Counted from the stretch's first letter, positions 18,022 to 27,131 are shown. The stretch: 64,000 nucleotides of DNA from Candidatus Aalborgicola defluviihabitans (GCA_016705575.1 JADIXX010000003.1:1-64000), one strand, 5' to 3'. The notes: generated from the sequence alone by a model not told the origin. Translations and numbers: made by a program.

Positions 18022-18520
18022 ATGACCAACTTGACTATCCTCCGCACGGCCCATCGCCTGGGCTGCTTGGGGCAACCCGCGCCGCATCGCAGCGCAACTT
18101 TCGACGCCACCGTATTCGATCCTGCGTGACCATCTTCGGCCAATCGGCAGGCGGCACGCGTCAAGGCCTGGTTTGCCGACTCGCTGTTCTGCGGTCCCGC
18201 GCGCTTTCTTGCCGTCGGGCAGCCGGCATGGCTTTATGAGTTCAGCTATATGTCGGAGAGACCTTGCGCCGCACCGGACGCTGCGCACAGCGACGGCGTG
18301 GCGTTTGCCTTCGGCGACCTCGGGTTGCGCGGCCGTTGGCACAGCGAAGCACTACCCACCGATGCCGAACGGGCCAAGACTGCCAAACTGGCCAAGCTAT
18401 CTGCGCTCGATTGATCAACTGCTCGAACTGGAACCGACGATCAGCGCGCAAAAGCCCGCCCGCGAGGCGGTCTTGCGCTTCCTTGATCGGGGCTACGCGA
18501 CATCGCTCAGCGTCCCGTAA
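18022..18520 (+). pseudogene. remnant of a type B carboxylesterase
   Basis: Paralogue of the esterase at 11360, cut to about a third. Surviving pieces in order: MTNLTILRTAHRLGCLG, QPAPHRSATFDATVF, VTIFGQSAGG (the nucleophile elbow), KAWFADSLF, VGQPAWLYEFSY, AAHSDGVAFAFGDLG (the catalytic His region) and LRFLDRGY. Joins fall at short shared strings such as GCGGC, as expected for deletions between short repeats. Frames change between pieces, so no enzyme is made. Confidence 0.75.
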
Positions 18521-18563
18521 GGTATTGTCAAGCAGGGGCCGTCAAGTTGACAAAACACTGTGT

Positions 18564-19283
18564 TTAGTCATTACGCAGAAGTTCGATCAGTTCATAATAC
18601 GTTTGCATGTAGCCACCAACGCCACCTTTCAGAAATACGTAATTGCCATCGTTGGTGCACCAAACATCGTAAGGCGGGTGTTCCTCTGGTAACTGCCCGG
18701 CCGTATCGACGTAGCGGAAGTGCAGCGAGTCAAAACTTCCAGCGGCGACAGAAATGCGCTCGGGACCGACAAATTCCAGTCCAAAGCCAAGACGAAACAA
18801 CATCGGACCGGTCGCTCCTCGGTGGTCAGGTGAGGTCAGCATCAAGTTCGGGAAGAACTGCTTGCCCGGACCATTGGCAAGATCGTAGATGCGAAGACAC
18901 AGAGCATCGCCGCATATTGGATGGGACCCAAGCCAACGCACACGCTCCGTCAATTCAAGGCGTTGTGAGAGGCGGCCGTCGCGCCGATTAATCGTCTGGC
19001 ACTCGGCGTATTCCGGTGTAAAGATCATCAGACCGGTACCCTCATACTGGTCGCCCACGGTAATGCGTACCGAGCAGTCCAGTGGGTACCAGTTGGAATC
19101 CATGGCCAAGACCACGTCACGAATCACGTTCGGAGCGTCATCAATTTCACAGTGAGCATGCACCAGACGCACGTCATCGGCCTGGTCCGTGATGCTGAAA
19201 TATTCACGCCCGCGCTCTTGCCCGAGCCGCTCGGGTTTTGTGCTGGTATAGCGGATCGTGCCGCGGAGAGTTTTGTGTTTCAT
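18564..19283 (-). CDS. protein of unknown function, 239 residues
   Basis: I do not recognise the family with confidence. There is no signal peptide or membrane helix. The sequence is rich in alternating polar and hydrophobic strands (VVLAMDSNWYPLDCSVRI, GTGLMIFTPEYAECQTI, RISVAAGSFDSLHFRYVD, then NDGNYVFLKGGVGGYMQTYY), suggesting a beta-sandwich or barrel, loosely like DUF3108-type proteins. It is the last gene of the - strand HyuAB operon, so it may bind a substrate or intermediate of that pathway. The frame is intact. Confidence 0.6.
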   Translation of the reverse strand: MKHKTLRGTIRYTSTKPERLGQERGREYFSITDQADDVRLVHAHCEIDDAPNVIRDVVLAMDSNWYPLDCSVRITVGDQYEGTGLMIFTPEYAECQTINRRDGRLSQRLELTERVRWLGSHPICGDALCLRIYDLANGPGKQFFPNLMLTSPDHRGATGPMLFRLGFGLEFVGPERISVAAGSFDSLHFRYVDTAGQLPEEHPPYDVWCTNDGNYVFLKGGVGGYMQTYYELIELLRND

Positions 19284-19551
19284 TGGAACCTTTATGAGAG
19301 TCGAGTTCGAGTACCGATACGGGGCATTTCCTGGTGACTATGTAGGCCATTTGAAAGAGGCGAAGGTCCTACAAGGTCTTGGCCAGCAATCCGATCCCAG
19401 TGACTCGTCCTTCACCCGCTACGGGTGAATTAGCCACAACACCGCTCATAGAAAGGAGTTGCAGAACATCGCCAAGCCGGGACACAAAAAAAAGCGAATT
19501 CAGAAACTTGCTCAGCAGCATGGAGTCCATGGTGGCAATGCAATCACCCAA

Positions 19552-20049
19552 TCAAAACGGCTTAGTCGCACCTAAGAATGCTGTCGTTGGTATCAGCATC
19601 CAATTCAGATACGCAATGATTGAGACCAATCACATGGGTAAGCGAATAGACAAAGACCTTGGCCGAATACCATTTCGCCTGTCCGAACGGGCTGTACCAC
19701 AAAAGTGATGACACTGATGCGAGCATTAACACCGCGATGATCACAAGGCGGATGGCTTCGTCGATTTTTGTTAGCCTCAGACCTATATCTGTATCGCGCA
19801 AATAGGACGCCGACAAGCACGAGGCAAGCCAACCTGCAAATAGAACCCACATCAGCACAAGCCAGTCAATACCAAGTGGTTGCGCGCCCCAGAGATATCC
19901 CATGTGAAGTCCAAGGGGCAGCAGAAGCAGGATGATGCCGGTACGCGCCAGAATGTCGATACGACCGGCCGTTTCCATGTGACGTTGACGAACATCCATC
20001 GCGCGACGATATGTAACCAACGCAACATATTGACTTCATGAATTTCCAT
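19552..20049 (-). pseudogene. damaged small integral membrane protein
   Basis: ATG 20049 begins MEIHEVNMLRWLHIVA, a typical first segment. After a frame break the next frame gives RRAMDVRQRHMETAGRID and three to four hydrophobic helices (GIILLLLPLGLHMGYLWG, WLVLMWVLFAGWLASCL, LVIIAVLMLASVSSLL, VFVYSLTHVIGL). A second break near 19610 leads into TTAFLGATKPF and a stop at 19552. The first helix pair seems shortened, so some sequence is missing as well. I cannot assign a function. Position in the HyuAB operon suggests a role in that pathway. The region 19284-19551 shows no gene. Confidence 0.45.
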
Positions 20050-20168
20050 GTTTTCTATTCTCCAGTTCAAATCAAATTACTTAGGCGCAATTGCACACAA
20101 GTTGCTGAGAAAAAACTACTCGGATGGCATACCACTTTTCAAAATATCGTCAGTAAGGCGAGCAGAAT

Positions 20169-21170
20169 TTAGTGGCCGTGATCATGCGCATGATCATCGC
20201 CATGGTGGTGGTGTCCTGCTTCGCCATGGCTATGGGTGAAACCAAGGCTAGGATCAGGTTCAGACGCCTTGTGTGGGCCACCAACACGTGGCATCGTTGC
20301 TTCAAAATCTTCAGGCCCGTGCGGATGGTTGTGACCATGCTGCACTATCCACTTATACAACTCCGGATCACGTTGCGAAAGCTTCGCTACAGCACGAACT
20401 TGATTCTCTTCAACGCTGCTCCAAGGGTTGTAATGAAAGTAGTTGAACAACTTGGAATCCACGCGCCCCAATGCTACACAACCCTGCTCGCTGGCAAAAG
20501 CACCATGGTTGATGTAAGCAGGACGCCAGAAATAACCGCCGGTTGGCACCGTACCAAATTGCATCATCCAAGAATCCCCCCATAGGTGGTACGACTCTTC
20601 AGCGCAATCATGGTAGGAAATATTGTCTTGCCAGAAGTGGGGGGTCATGCAGTACAAAAATGTCAATGCATGGGTCCTATCGTTGAAATTTAGCAGTTTG
20701 ATTAAGCATCCCGTCGCCACACTCGGCTTGGCGACATTGCCAAGCGCCCAGGGGATGTCGTTGTACGAGTCGGTTTGGTGGAAACGGTCTGTCCGACATA
20801 GTGGGTGGTGGGTGTCTGACTCAACAAGACTAGGCTCGCCGGTGTTGTACATCATCAGTAGTAGGCAACCTCCTTCGCTTGAAATTTTGGGCTGGGAGTA
20901 CCCTGCGGGGAAGAACACGTAATGGCCCTTGCCTACTTTCTTGGTGCCCAGTTGCACCTCCCCCTCTATCACCAGCAATTCAAGTTCTGACCAGGAGAAG
21001 CCGGGAGGCTGTTGGTAGCCTGCGTCGAGCTGTACCGTCATGCTACAGGCTCCGGTATCAGTGTCCAAGCTAAGCATTTTGTAGTGCATGCCGTTGGAGA
21101 ACCCCTTCATAGTCATTTTTTTGAAGGGAACGTCACGGTCGCAGAATGGTTCAATGTGAGGGCGTGCCAT
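20169..21170 (-). CDS. bicupin with histidine-rich C-terminal tail
   Basis: A 333-residue cytoplasmic protein. The first cupin lies at about residues 35-110 (ELELLVIEGEVQLGTKKVG, then YVFFPAGYSQPKI), the second at about 190-245 (EESYHLWGDSWMMQFG, GGYFWRPAYINHGAF). The last 21 residues hold ten histidines (ending GHHHHGDDHAHDHGH), like metal-storage tails of nickel or zinc handling proteins. Cupins of this kind bind a divalent metal and act as dioxygenases, isomerases or sensors. It is fifth in the HyuAB operon, 30 bases after the 88-residue gene. Metal delivery or a metal-dependent step in the pathway is inferred. Confidence 0.75.
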   Translation of the reverse strand: MARPHIEPFCDRDVPFKKMTMKGFSNGMHYKMLSLDTDTGACSMTVQLDAGYQQPPGFSWSELELLVIEGEVQLGTKKVGKGHYVFFPAGYSQPKISSEGGCLLLMMYNTGEPSLVESDTHHPLCRTDRFHQTDSYNDIPWALGNVAKPSVATGCLIKLLNFNDRTHALTFLYCMTPHFWQDNISYHDCAEESYHLWGDSWMMQFGTVPTGGYFWRPAYINHGAFASEQGCVALGRVDSKLFNYFHYNPWSSVEENQVRAVAKLSQRDPELYKWIVQHGHNHPHGPEDFEATMPRVGGPHKASEPDPSLGFTHSHGEAGHHHHGDDHAHDHGH

Positions 21171-21200
21171 GTTTAGCTTTCTTGAAAATGGACAAAATAC

Positions 21201-21467
21201 TTAATAAACAACCTTGTGAGGACCGCTTGGTTTTACAGGAATGTCTGCCAATTTGACTTTCATGCGCTGGTCACCATCGACGTTGAAACCGCGGTTCTGA
21301 ATACGCTCAAGAAACTCGGCGTACCATTTCTCCCGTGTCGGGCTCATCTCATCCATGGCCTTGACAATGCGGTCATAGCGAGCCTGTTGATCCTTGATCT
21401 CTTGGTCCAGCCAATCTCTTTCTTGTGCTGAGCGTTCATGCGGAATAAAAAGGTTTTGAAACGACAT
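21201..21467 (-). CDS. 88-residue protein of unknown function in HyuAB operon
   Basis: No family recognised. It is highly charged, largely helical by composition (ERDWLDQEIKDQQARYDRIV, KWYAEFLERIQNRGFN), with a basic Pro-rich end (DIPVKPSGPHKVVY). It has no cysteine, signal or membrane segment. It lies between the ligase and bicupin genes with gaps of 50 and 30 bases, so it is co-transcribed. Acetone and acetophenone carboxylases carry a small extra subunit beside their HyuA/HyuB-type subunits; this protein sits where such a subunit would be encoded but lacks the cysteine-based zinc motif of the acetone carboxylase gamma subunit. It could be a new accessory subunit. Confidence 0.65.
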   Translation of the reverse strand: MSFQNLFIPHERSAQERDWLDQEIKDQQARYDRIVKAMDEMSPTREKWYAEFLERIQNRGFNVDGDQRMKVKLADIPVKPSGPHKVVY

Positions 21468-21517
21468 AGCTGTGCTCCTATAACGTTAAGTTGATTTGTT
21501 TTGAAAAATTGTCATTG

Positions 21518-23113
21518 CTAAATCTTGCGATCCTGCTGTTGCCAGTACGGTTCACGCAATTGTCGATGCAGTACTTTTCCTGTCGGGTTTCGGGGAAGGG
21601 TGTCAACAAAGTCGATCGTTTTTGGTTTCTTGTAACCTGCGATCCTCCCGTCACACCAAGTAATCAAATCCTGTGCAGAAATAGTGCGGCCTGGTTTGAG
21701 CACTACAACTGCTTTGATGGATTCACCCCATTCCACGGATGGCACGCCAATCACTGCGACCTCATAAACCGATTGATGAGACTGCAAGACCCGCTCCACT
21801 TCCGACGGATATACATTGAACGCTCCGGTCACAATCAAATCCTTCTTGCGATCCACCAGATAAACGTAGCCGTCCTCATCAATGCGCGCAAGGTCACCAG
21901 TAAGCACCCATCCATCGCGAATCGCCTCCGCTGTAGCTTGCGGATTGCCCCAAAACCCAACAATATTGGCTTCGGTACGCACACCAATTTCACCAACGGT
22001 TCCGACGGGGACACTAAGACCCTTATCGTCAAAAATGGCAACATCAACAGCGACTTGCGGTTTACCACATGAAAGTAGCCGGTGCTCATAGGCAGGGTCG
22101 GTCAATGCGAGCTCATGATCCGCAGGCTCCAACACGGTGCCCGCGGTACCAGTTTCAGTGGATGCGAAAGTTTGCCGGAATCGACACTTTGGTAGCTTGC
22201 GTTTAGCTTCGCGCAGCACCGCGACTGGTATTGGTGACCCTCCGTAAAGAATGGTATCCAGTGCGCTAAGGTCGTACTGTTCAAAATCCGGTCGTGCAAG
22301 CAGTCGCTGTATGGTGGTCGGAACCAGATTGGTGAAAGTGATTTTCTCGCGCGCAAGTGTTTCCAATGCACGCTCAGCATCAAAATTCACTATCACACTG
22401 GTAGACCCGACATACGCCGCGCAGTAAATACCGGCGGTGCCTGCAGCTGAGTAAAGCGGGGAGGGCAACATGACACGGTGCGTGCCTCTGCTTCCTATCG
22501 CGTGCACATGAACAAACATGCCCAACAACGTGCTGCCGTGCGTGTAGATAGCCCCCTTTGGGAAGCCAGTGGTGCCACTGGTGTAGAGCAGCATCGACGG
22601 CTCATCATAGGCCAGCGGGGTGTCCAACACAGGCTCAGACGGATCTCCGAGCGCGACCATAGTTTCGTAATCGATGACCGATTCATCTTCAGTTTCAATA
22701 CCAATCAGCAGTTCGCATGCCGCCACCTGCGCCATAGCCAATTTGGCGTTTTGCAACTCGGATTTGGCAACAATTAGCATGCTCACACCTGAATTTTCAA
22801 GTATGTAGGCGATCTCAGGTGGCGATAGTCGATTGTTGACTGTTACCACGATCGCGCCCAACTTGGACAACGCAAACGATGACTCGACCCACTGATGACT
22901 ATTGCGTGCAAATATTCCAACTCGATCACCTCGCCTAACACCAAGCTCACGCATCGCATTGGCAAAGCGGCAACTCCTGACGTTAACGTCGGACCAACTC
23001 AACCGGACGTCCTCGAAAACCAGACCTAGTTTGTTTTCGGAAACGCGCGCGTTTCTACTGAGAATGTCACCAACCCCCGTGAGTCCGCCGAAAATTCCAG
23101 GCCCGTTATGCAA
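21518..23113 (-). CDS. AMP-forming acyl-CoA synthetase/ligase
   Basis: ANL-superfamily adenylating enzyme of 531 residues; converts a carboxylic acid, ATP and CoA to the acyl-CoA, AMP and PPi. The P-loop is YTSGTTGFPKGAIYTHGS near residue 176, A5-type motif near STETGTAG, the hinge WVLTGDLARIDEDGYVYLVD near 410-430, and the catalytic lysine in NPTGKVLH near 515. The gap to HyuB is 37 bases. In acetophenone degradation a ligase (benzoylacetate-CoA ligase) follows the carboxylase genes, so activation of a beta-keto acid made by HyuAB is plausible. The acid itself is unknown. Confidence 0.88.
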   Translation of the reverse strand: MHNGPGIFGGLTGVGDILSRNARVSENKLGLVFEDVRLSWSDVNVRSCRFANAMRELGVRRGDRVGIFARNSHQWVESSFALSKLGAIVVTVNNRLSPPEIAYILENSGVSMLIVAKSELQNAKLAMAQVAACELLIGIETEDESVIDYETMVALGDPSEPVLDTPLAYDEPSMLLYTSGTTGFPKGAIYTHGSTLLGMFVHVHAIGSRGTHRVMLPSPLYSAAGTAGIYCAAYVGSTSVIVNFDAERALETLAREKITFTNLVPTTIQRLLARPDFEQYDLSALDTILYGGSPIPVAVLREAKRKLPKCRFRQTFASTETGTAGTVLEPADHELALTDPAYEHRLLSCGKPQVAVDVAIFDDKGLSVPVGTVGEIGVRTEANIVGFWGNPQATAEAIRDGWVLTGDLARIDEDGYVYLVDRKKDLIVTGAFNVYPSEVERVLQSHQSVYEVAVIGVPSVEWGESIKAVVVLKPGRTISAQDLITWCDGRIAGYKKPKTIDFVDTLPRNPTGKVLHRQLREPYWQQQDRKI

Positions 23114-23150
23114 AAGATACCCCCGTCATAAACATTAGTTGCTGAAAACG

Positions 23151-25037
23151 TCAGGCAAATGCGCCAGACTTCTTCATCCACTTGGCAAATACCGGAGGTT
23201 TAGGGGGTTCCAGGAACGTCTCTTCCTTGCATCGGGCGCGCAACTCCTCAATGGTTCCACCCCGGTCGAACAATTCAATCTTGCCTCGTTCTGCGGCCAT
23301 CTTCTGTCGCAAGGCATCTGTTGTGGCGTTATCAACAGTGAAGTCCTCTCGAACCACGACACCGTAGCCACGTGCTCCTTTGACCGTGACAAGTCCGCGT
23401 CGGCAATCCAGCGCTACCAAGTCCGCAGATCGTTCCAATGGATCTCCCCAGCCGCCGCCACCCCACGTATTGAAGTAAAGAATGTCGCCTTCTACAACCT
23501 TGATGCGGTCGCATTTGGCTGGCAGCCACTCTTGACTTCCGTCTTGACGCTTCAGCAACTTGTTACTGCGCGCACCAGGCTTTCCACCATTAACTCCCCA
23601 AGGATAGGTTAACCAACGGTCATCATGGATTGAGATTTCACCTGTCGCCAAAAACTCATAGGCGGTACACACGCCATTGCCGCCTCGGTGCTTTCCTACA
23701 CCGCCAGAATCGGGGATGGAACTGTATTCAACAATACGGAGTGGGAAGTAGCTCTCCAGAAACTCATTAGGAACATTGGTAAAGGATGGCCATAGGGAGT
23801 GTCCGTCGGGTCCGTCACCGGCAGGACGTCCCGGGATACCCCCAAATCCAATCTGAAATAGTTGGTACCACTCCCCATTCTTGTCATAACCCGAGAACAT
23901 TAGGTGCGGGCTATCGGAAAAGCCAGCTGCGTTAAGCGCCTCGGGGGCACCTTGCCCCAAAACGCCACCCATGACGTCGAATATGCGCCCCAGCAAATGC
24001 GTACGACAGGAAAGTGCTGCTGGACGCCTAGGTTTGAGAATGCTTGCTTCCGGGATATTTACCTGCACCAATTCGTAGAAACCGTCATTAAACAAAATCT
24101 GAGGATCAAACAAATTGATGAAAAATGCCCCCAAAAACATCTTGAACATGTCTTCATTTAGAAGAAAATTGACCGAGCTAATCGACTGAGGGTCAGTGCC
24201 TGTGAAGTCGAAGATCGCCCTGTCCCCCTCTCTCCACATCTTGCAGGCGATCTTGTAAGGGCCCATACCGACTCCGTCGTCATCGATGTAGTCCTCAAAA
24301 TACTGCGGCTTTTCCGGAATCACCATCTGAATAATAGAACTCATGGCGCGACGGTTGCGATCAAGCATTTCCCTCATTGCTGCAATGTATTGGTCAACAC
24401 CAAAACGGCTGATCATCTCCTGCACTCGACGTTCGGCCAGGCGCAAAGCGGCAACGATGGCATCAAAGTCAGCACGGTTCCAATGCGGCATGCGACAGTT
24501 ACGTAGAAGCAGTGCGTGCATTTCTGAATTCAGTTCTCCCTTGCGGTAAATCTTTATCGGAGGAATCTGCAACCCTTCTTCAAATATCTGTGCCGCGTCA
24601 GTAGGAAGGCTGCCTGGTACTTTGCCTCCGATGTCAGTCATATGTCCGAACATGGCGGCCCAACTAACGATGCGGCCCTTGTGATAAATCGGCATCATCG
24701 TCAGCCAGTCGTTTAAGTGACTAACTGCACCATCGCACGAGTAAGGATCGTTGGTGAGGAAAATATCGCCTTCCTCGATGGTTCCTTCATAGCCCTGGAC
24801 AAATCCATGAATGAAGGAGCCGAATTGGCCAACAACCATCTTTCCATCGTTATTGGCAATCATTGGGAAAGCATCATGCTGCTCTCGAATTCCGGGCGAC
24901 ATGGCTGTACGGAATAGCACCGCATCCATTTCCGTTCTTGCGTTGCGTAGCGCATTCTCAATGATGTCCAGTGTGATCGAATCAAGCGCGACCGACTGGA
25001 AAGGGGTGTTGTCAGTTTGGACAATTTGTGCTGGCAT
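23151..25037 (-). CDS. hydantoinase B / oxoprolinase-type subunit (HyuB)
   Basis: HyuB-superfamily protein, 628 residues, within the size range of alpha-type subunits of ketone carboxylases and N-methylhydantoinase B. ATG 25037 has GGAG about 10 bases upstream. Family features: IREQHDAFPMIAN, FLTNDPYSCDGAVSHLND with MFGHMTDIGG (metal and active-site region), IFDFTGTDPQS, and the C-terminal WGGGGWGDPLERS. It follows HyuA by 24 bases. The complex uses ATP hydrolysis, through the HyuA partner, to open a lactam ring or to carboxylate a ketone. The ligase gene downstream favours ketone carboxylation, but hydantoin- or lactam-type substrates are not excluded. Confidence 0.85.
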   Translation of the reverse strand: MPAQIVQTDNTPFQSVALDSITLDIIENALRNARTEMDAVLFRTAMSPGIREQHDAFPMIANNDGKMVVGQFGSFIHGFVQGYEGTIEEGDIFLTNDPYSCDGAVSHLNDWLTMMPIYHKGRIVSWAAMFGHMTDIGGKVPGSLPTDAAQIFEEGLQIPPIKIYRKGELNSEMHALLLRNCRMPHWNRADFDAIVAALRLAERRVQEMISRFGVDQYIAAMREMLDRNRRAMSSIIQMVIPEKPQYFEDYIDDDGVGMGPYKIACKMWREGDRAIFDFTGTDPQSISSVNFLLNEDMFKMFLGAFFINLFDPQILFNDGFYELVQVNIPEASILKPRRPAALSCRTHLLGRIFDVMGGVLGQGAPEALNAAGFSDSPHLMFSGYDKNGEWYQLFQIGFGGIPGRPAGDGPDGHSLWPSFTNVPNEFLESYFPLRIVEYSSIPDSGGVGKHRGGNGVCTAYEFLATGEISIHDDRWLTYPWGVNGGKPGARSNKLLKRQDGSQEWLPAKCDRIKVVEGDILYFNTWGGGGWGDPLERSADLVALDCRRGLVTVKGARGYGVVVREDFTVDNATTDALRQKMAAERGKIELFDRGGTIEELRARCKEETFLEPPKPPVFAKWMKKSGAFA

Positions 25038-25061
25038 GATGAATGTTCTCCGGAATGCGAC

Positions 25062-27131
25062 TCAAACGTTTGGGCTGATAAGGATATTCCCCACAGCATC
25101 CACTTCGCCGGTATGACCGGGCAGAATAAGTGTTGTTGTGTCCATCTGACAGATGATTGCCGGGCCAAGAATGCGGTTACCTGCGATGAGCTTATAACGG
25201 TCATAAATCTTGGCTTTGTGATGAGCCCCATCAACAAAAATGGTCGAGTCCTCCAGCACTGCCCGAGAGGCGTCTGCGTCGCCCTTAGGCAATTGCTCGG
25301 CCCGCACGTTGGTTTCAGGACCCTGAACAATTGCTCGGAGGCTGACTAACTCCTGCTCGGCGTCAAGTGCAAAGGTGTACAACTGAGTATGCATTTCGTC
25401 AAAGCGCTTTGCCACTCCGGAAATCCCATCCGCCTCCAATTGGGCGTGTGTAGTACCGACGCTTAATCGCATGCCCTGACCCTGATATCGCACATCAAGC
25501 TGATAGTCAACTGTCTGGTGTTCGTCGGCAATGTTTTCGGCGTGCAGGGCTCGTTTGGCAATGGCCGTCAATTCGTCAAGAATCGAAAGCACCTCGGCAG
25601 TTGATGTCTCCTTGAACCGGCGAATAAACGTCCGCGACGCCTCGTCGCGCAGACGAGTTGTTGCATCACCATACGCGCAAAGCACCCCAGGTCCCGGCGG
25701 AATAATGACTGGCCAGGAGCCAGTAAGACGACCAAGCGCATTGGCGTGCAGTGGGCCGGCTCCACCAAATCCGATCAGCGCAAAATCCCGCGGGTCATAG
25801 CCCTGTTCGATGGACACCAAACGTAACGCACCAAACATATTCTCGTTCACAATATTAATGATGCCTTCCGCCGTCTCATGAATCGACTTGCCTAACGCTG
25901 TGGCAATGGGTTGGATCGCCTTTTCGGCGAGCACCCGGTCAATCTTCATGTCACCACCCAAGCGAGATGACGACGGCAAATACCCCAGAACCACATTAGC
26001 GTCGGTGACGGTTGGCTTCTCCCCACCCTTGCAATAGGCTGCAGGACCAGGGTCGGCACCTGCACTTTGTGGTCCAACGCGCAGGGCCTTGGTGAGTTCT
26101 GGAACATATGCGATCGAACCTCCACCAGCACCAACCGTGCGCACGTCAATAGAGGGAGCGCGCACCGTCACATCAGCAACACGTGTTTCGCGTCTGGCTT
26201 GTGCCACTCCGTTCTGGATCAATGCCACATCTGTAGAGGTTCCACCCATGTCGAAAGTCAACAGATTCCTGAAACCCGATTGATGCGCGATCCATTGCCC
26301 CCGTGACCCCGCCGCAGGGCCGCTCATCAATAGGGCCACCGGATTGGCCCGTGCTGCGTCAACGGCTGCCAAGCCACCATCCGACCGAAGCACGTGCAAT
26401 TTCACACCAGGTGCCTGACGCTCCAATTGGGTATAGAGGTTGTGAATATAGCCAGAGACTTTTGGACGAACGTAGGAGTTGACAACAGTAGTCTCGGTGC
26501 GTTCATACTCATACATTTCGGGGATGACATCAGAAGAGATCGATACGGGAACTCCCGGCATAGTCGCTTCTATGATCTCGCGCACTTGTTGCTCGTGTTT
26601 CCCATTCGAATACGCATTGATAAGACAAACCGTCATCGCCTCTATGCCCTGCCCCTTTAGCATTTCGAGACTGGCTCGCAGTGCATCTACGTCAAGCGGA
26701 GTCACAACATTGCCGCGTGCGTCGATTCGTTCATTCGCTTCTGTTGTCAGTTCAAGAGGCGCCAGCAACGGTCGCTTGTTATAGCTCACCCATCCTCCGA
26801 GACCACCAGGAACAAACGAGCGGGCAATCTGCAATACCTGTCGGTAACCATTGGTTGTAACAAGTCCGACTCGAGCACCCGTGCCTTCAAGGACGGTATT
26901 CGTTGCAACCGTTGTGCCGTGCATGACGTGTGTAATCAGCCGTGGGTCGATGGAGTTTTGTTCACAAATTTTGGCGATCCCGTTGAGAACACCTACTGAG
27001 GAGTCTGTCGGTGTAGACGGAACCTTGGCCGAATAAGTCTTCCCACTTCGCTCATCGATAAGCAGCAAGTCGGTAAATGTGCCTCCCACATCTACACCCA
27101 GCCGGTAACTGTTTGATGTTTCATTATTCAC
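25062..27131 (-). CDS. hydantoinase A / oxoprolinase-type ATP-dependent subunit (HyuA)
   Basis: HyuA-superfamily protein (ASKHA ATPase fold), 689 residues from a GTG at 27131. That start is preferred because AAGGAG stands seven bases upstream; an in-frame ATG at 27215 would add 28 residues with no such site. Nucleotide-binding motifs are DVGGTFTD at residues 14-21, HGTTVATN, TFDMGGTSTDVALI, VGAGGGSIAY and LIGFGGAGPLHA. In acetone and acetophenone carboxylases the homologue phosphorylates the ketone enol and/or bicarbonate; in oxoprolinase and hydantoinase the amide oxygen. It is the first gene of the operon running to 18564. Confidence 0.88.
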   Translation of the reverse strand: MNNETSNSYRLGVDVGGTFTDLLLIDERSGKTYSAKVPSTPTDSSVGVLNGIAKICEQNSIDPRLITHVMHGTTVATNTVLEGTGARVGLVTTNGYRQVLQIARSFVPGGLGGWVSYNKRPLLAPLELTTEANERIDARGNVVTPLDVDALRASLEMLKGQGIEAMTVCLINAYSNGKHEQQVREIIEATMPGVPVSISSDVIPEMYEYERTETTVVNSYVRPKVSGYIHNLYTQLERQAPGVKLHVLRSDGGLAAVDAARANPVALLMSGPAAGSRGQWIAHQSGFRNLLTFDMGGTSTDVALIQNGVAQARRETRVADVTVRAPSIDVRTVGAGGGSIAYVPELTKALRVGPQSAGADPGPAAYCKGGEKPTVTDANVVLGYLPSSSRLGGDMKIDRVLAEKAIQPIATALGKSIHETAEGIINIVNENMFGALRLVSIEQGYDPRDFALIGFGGAGPLHANALGRLTGSWPVIIPPGPGVLCAYGDATTRLRDEASRTFIRRFKETSTAEVLSILDELTAIAKRALHAENIADEHQTVDYQLDVRYQGQGMRLSVGTTHAQLEADGISGVAKRFDEMHTQLYTFALDAEQELVSLRAIVQGPETNVRAEQLPKGDADASRAVLEDSTIFVDGAHHKAKIYDRYKLIAGNRILGPAIICQMDTTTLILPGHTGEVDAVGNILISPNV

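Larger units (their letters stand above)
17691..18520 (+). repeat. second copy of a duplicated small-gene plus esterase segment
   Basis: The segment matches 11104-12940 in order: small gene, then an intergenic stretch (GCCGCACCTC, CCGAACTTGCAAG and CCCACAGTGAGCC-type blocks on both sides), then the esterase. The first copy lost 68 bases in the small gene but kept the esterase; this copy kept the small gene and lost most of the esterase. The duplication therefore predates complementary decay. Confidence 0.75.
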
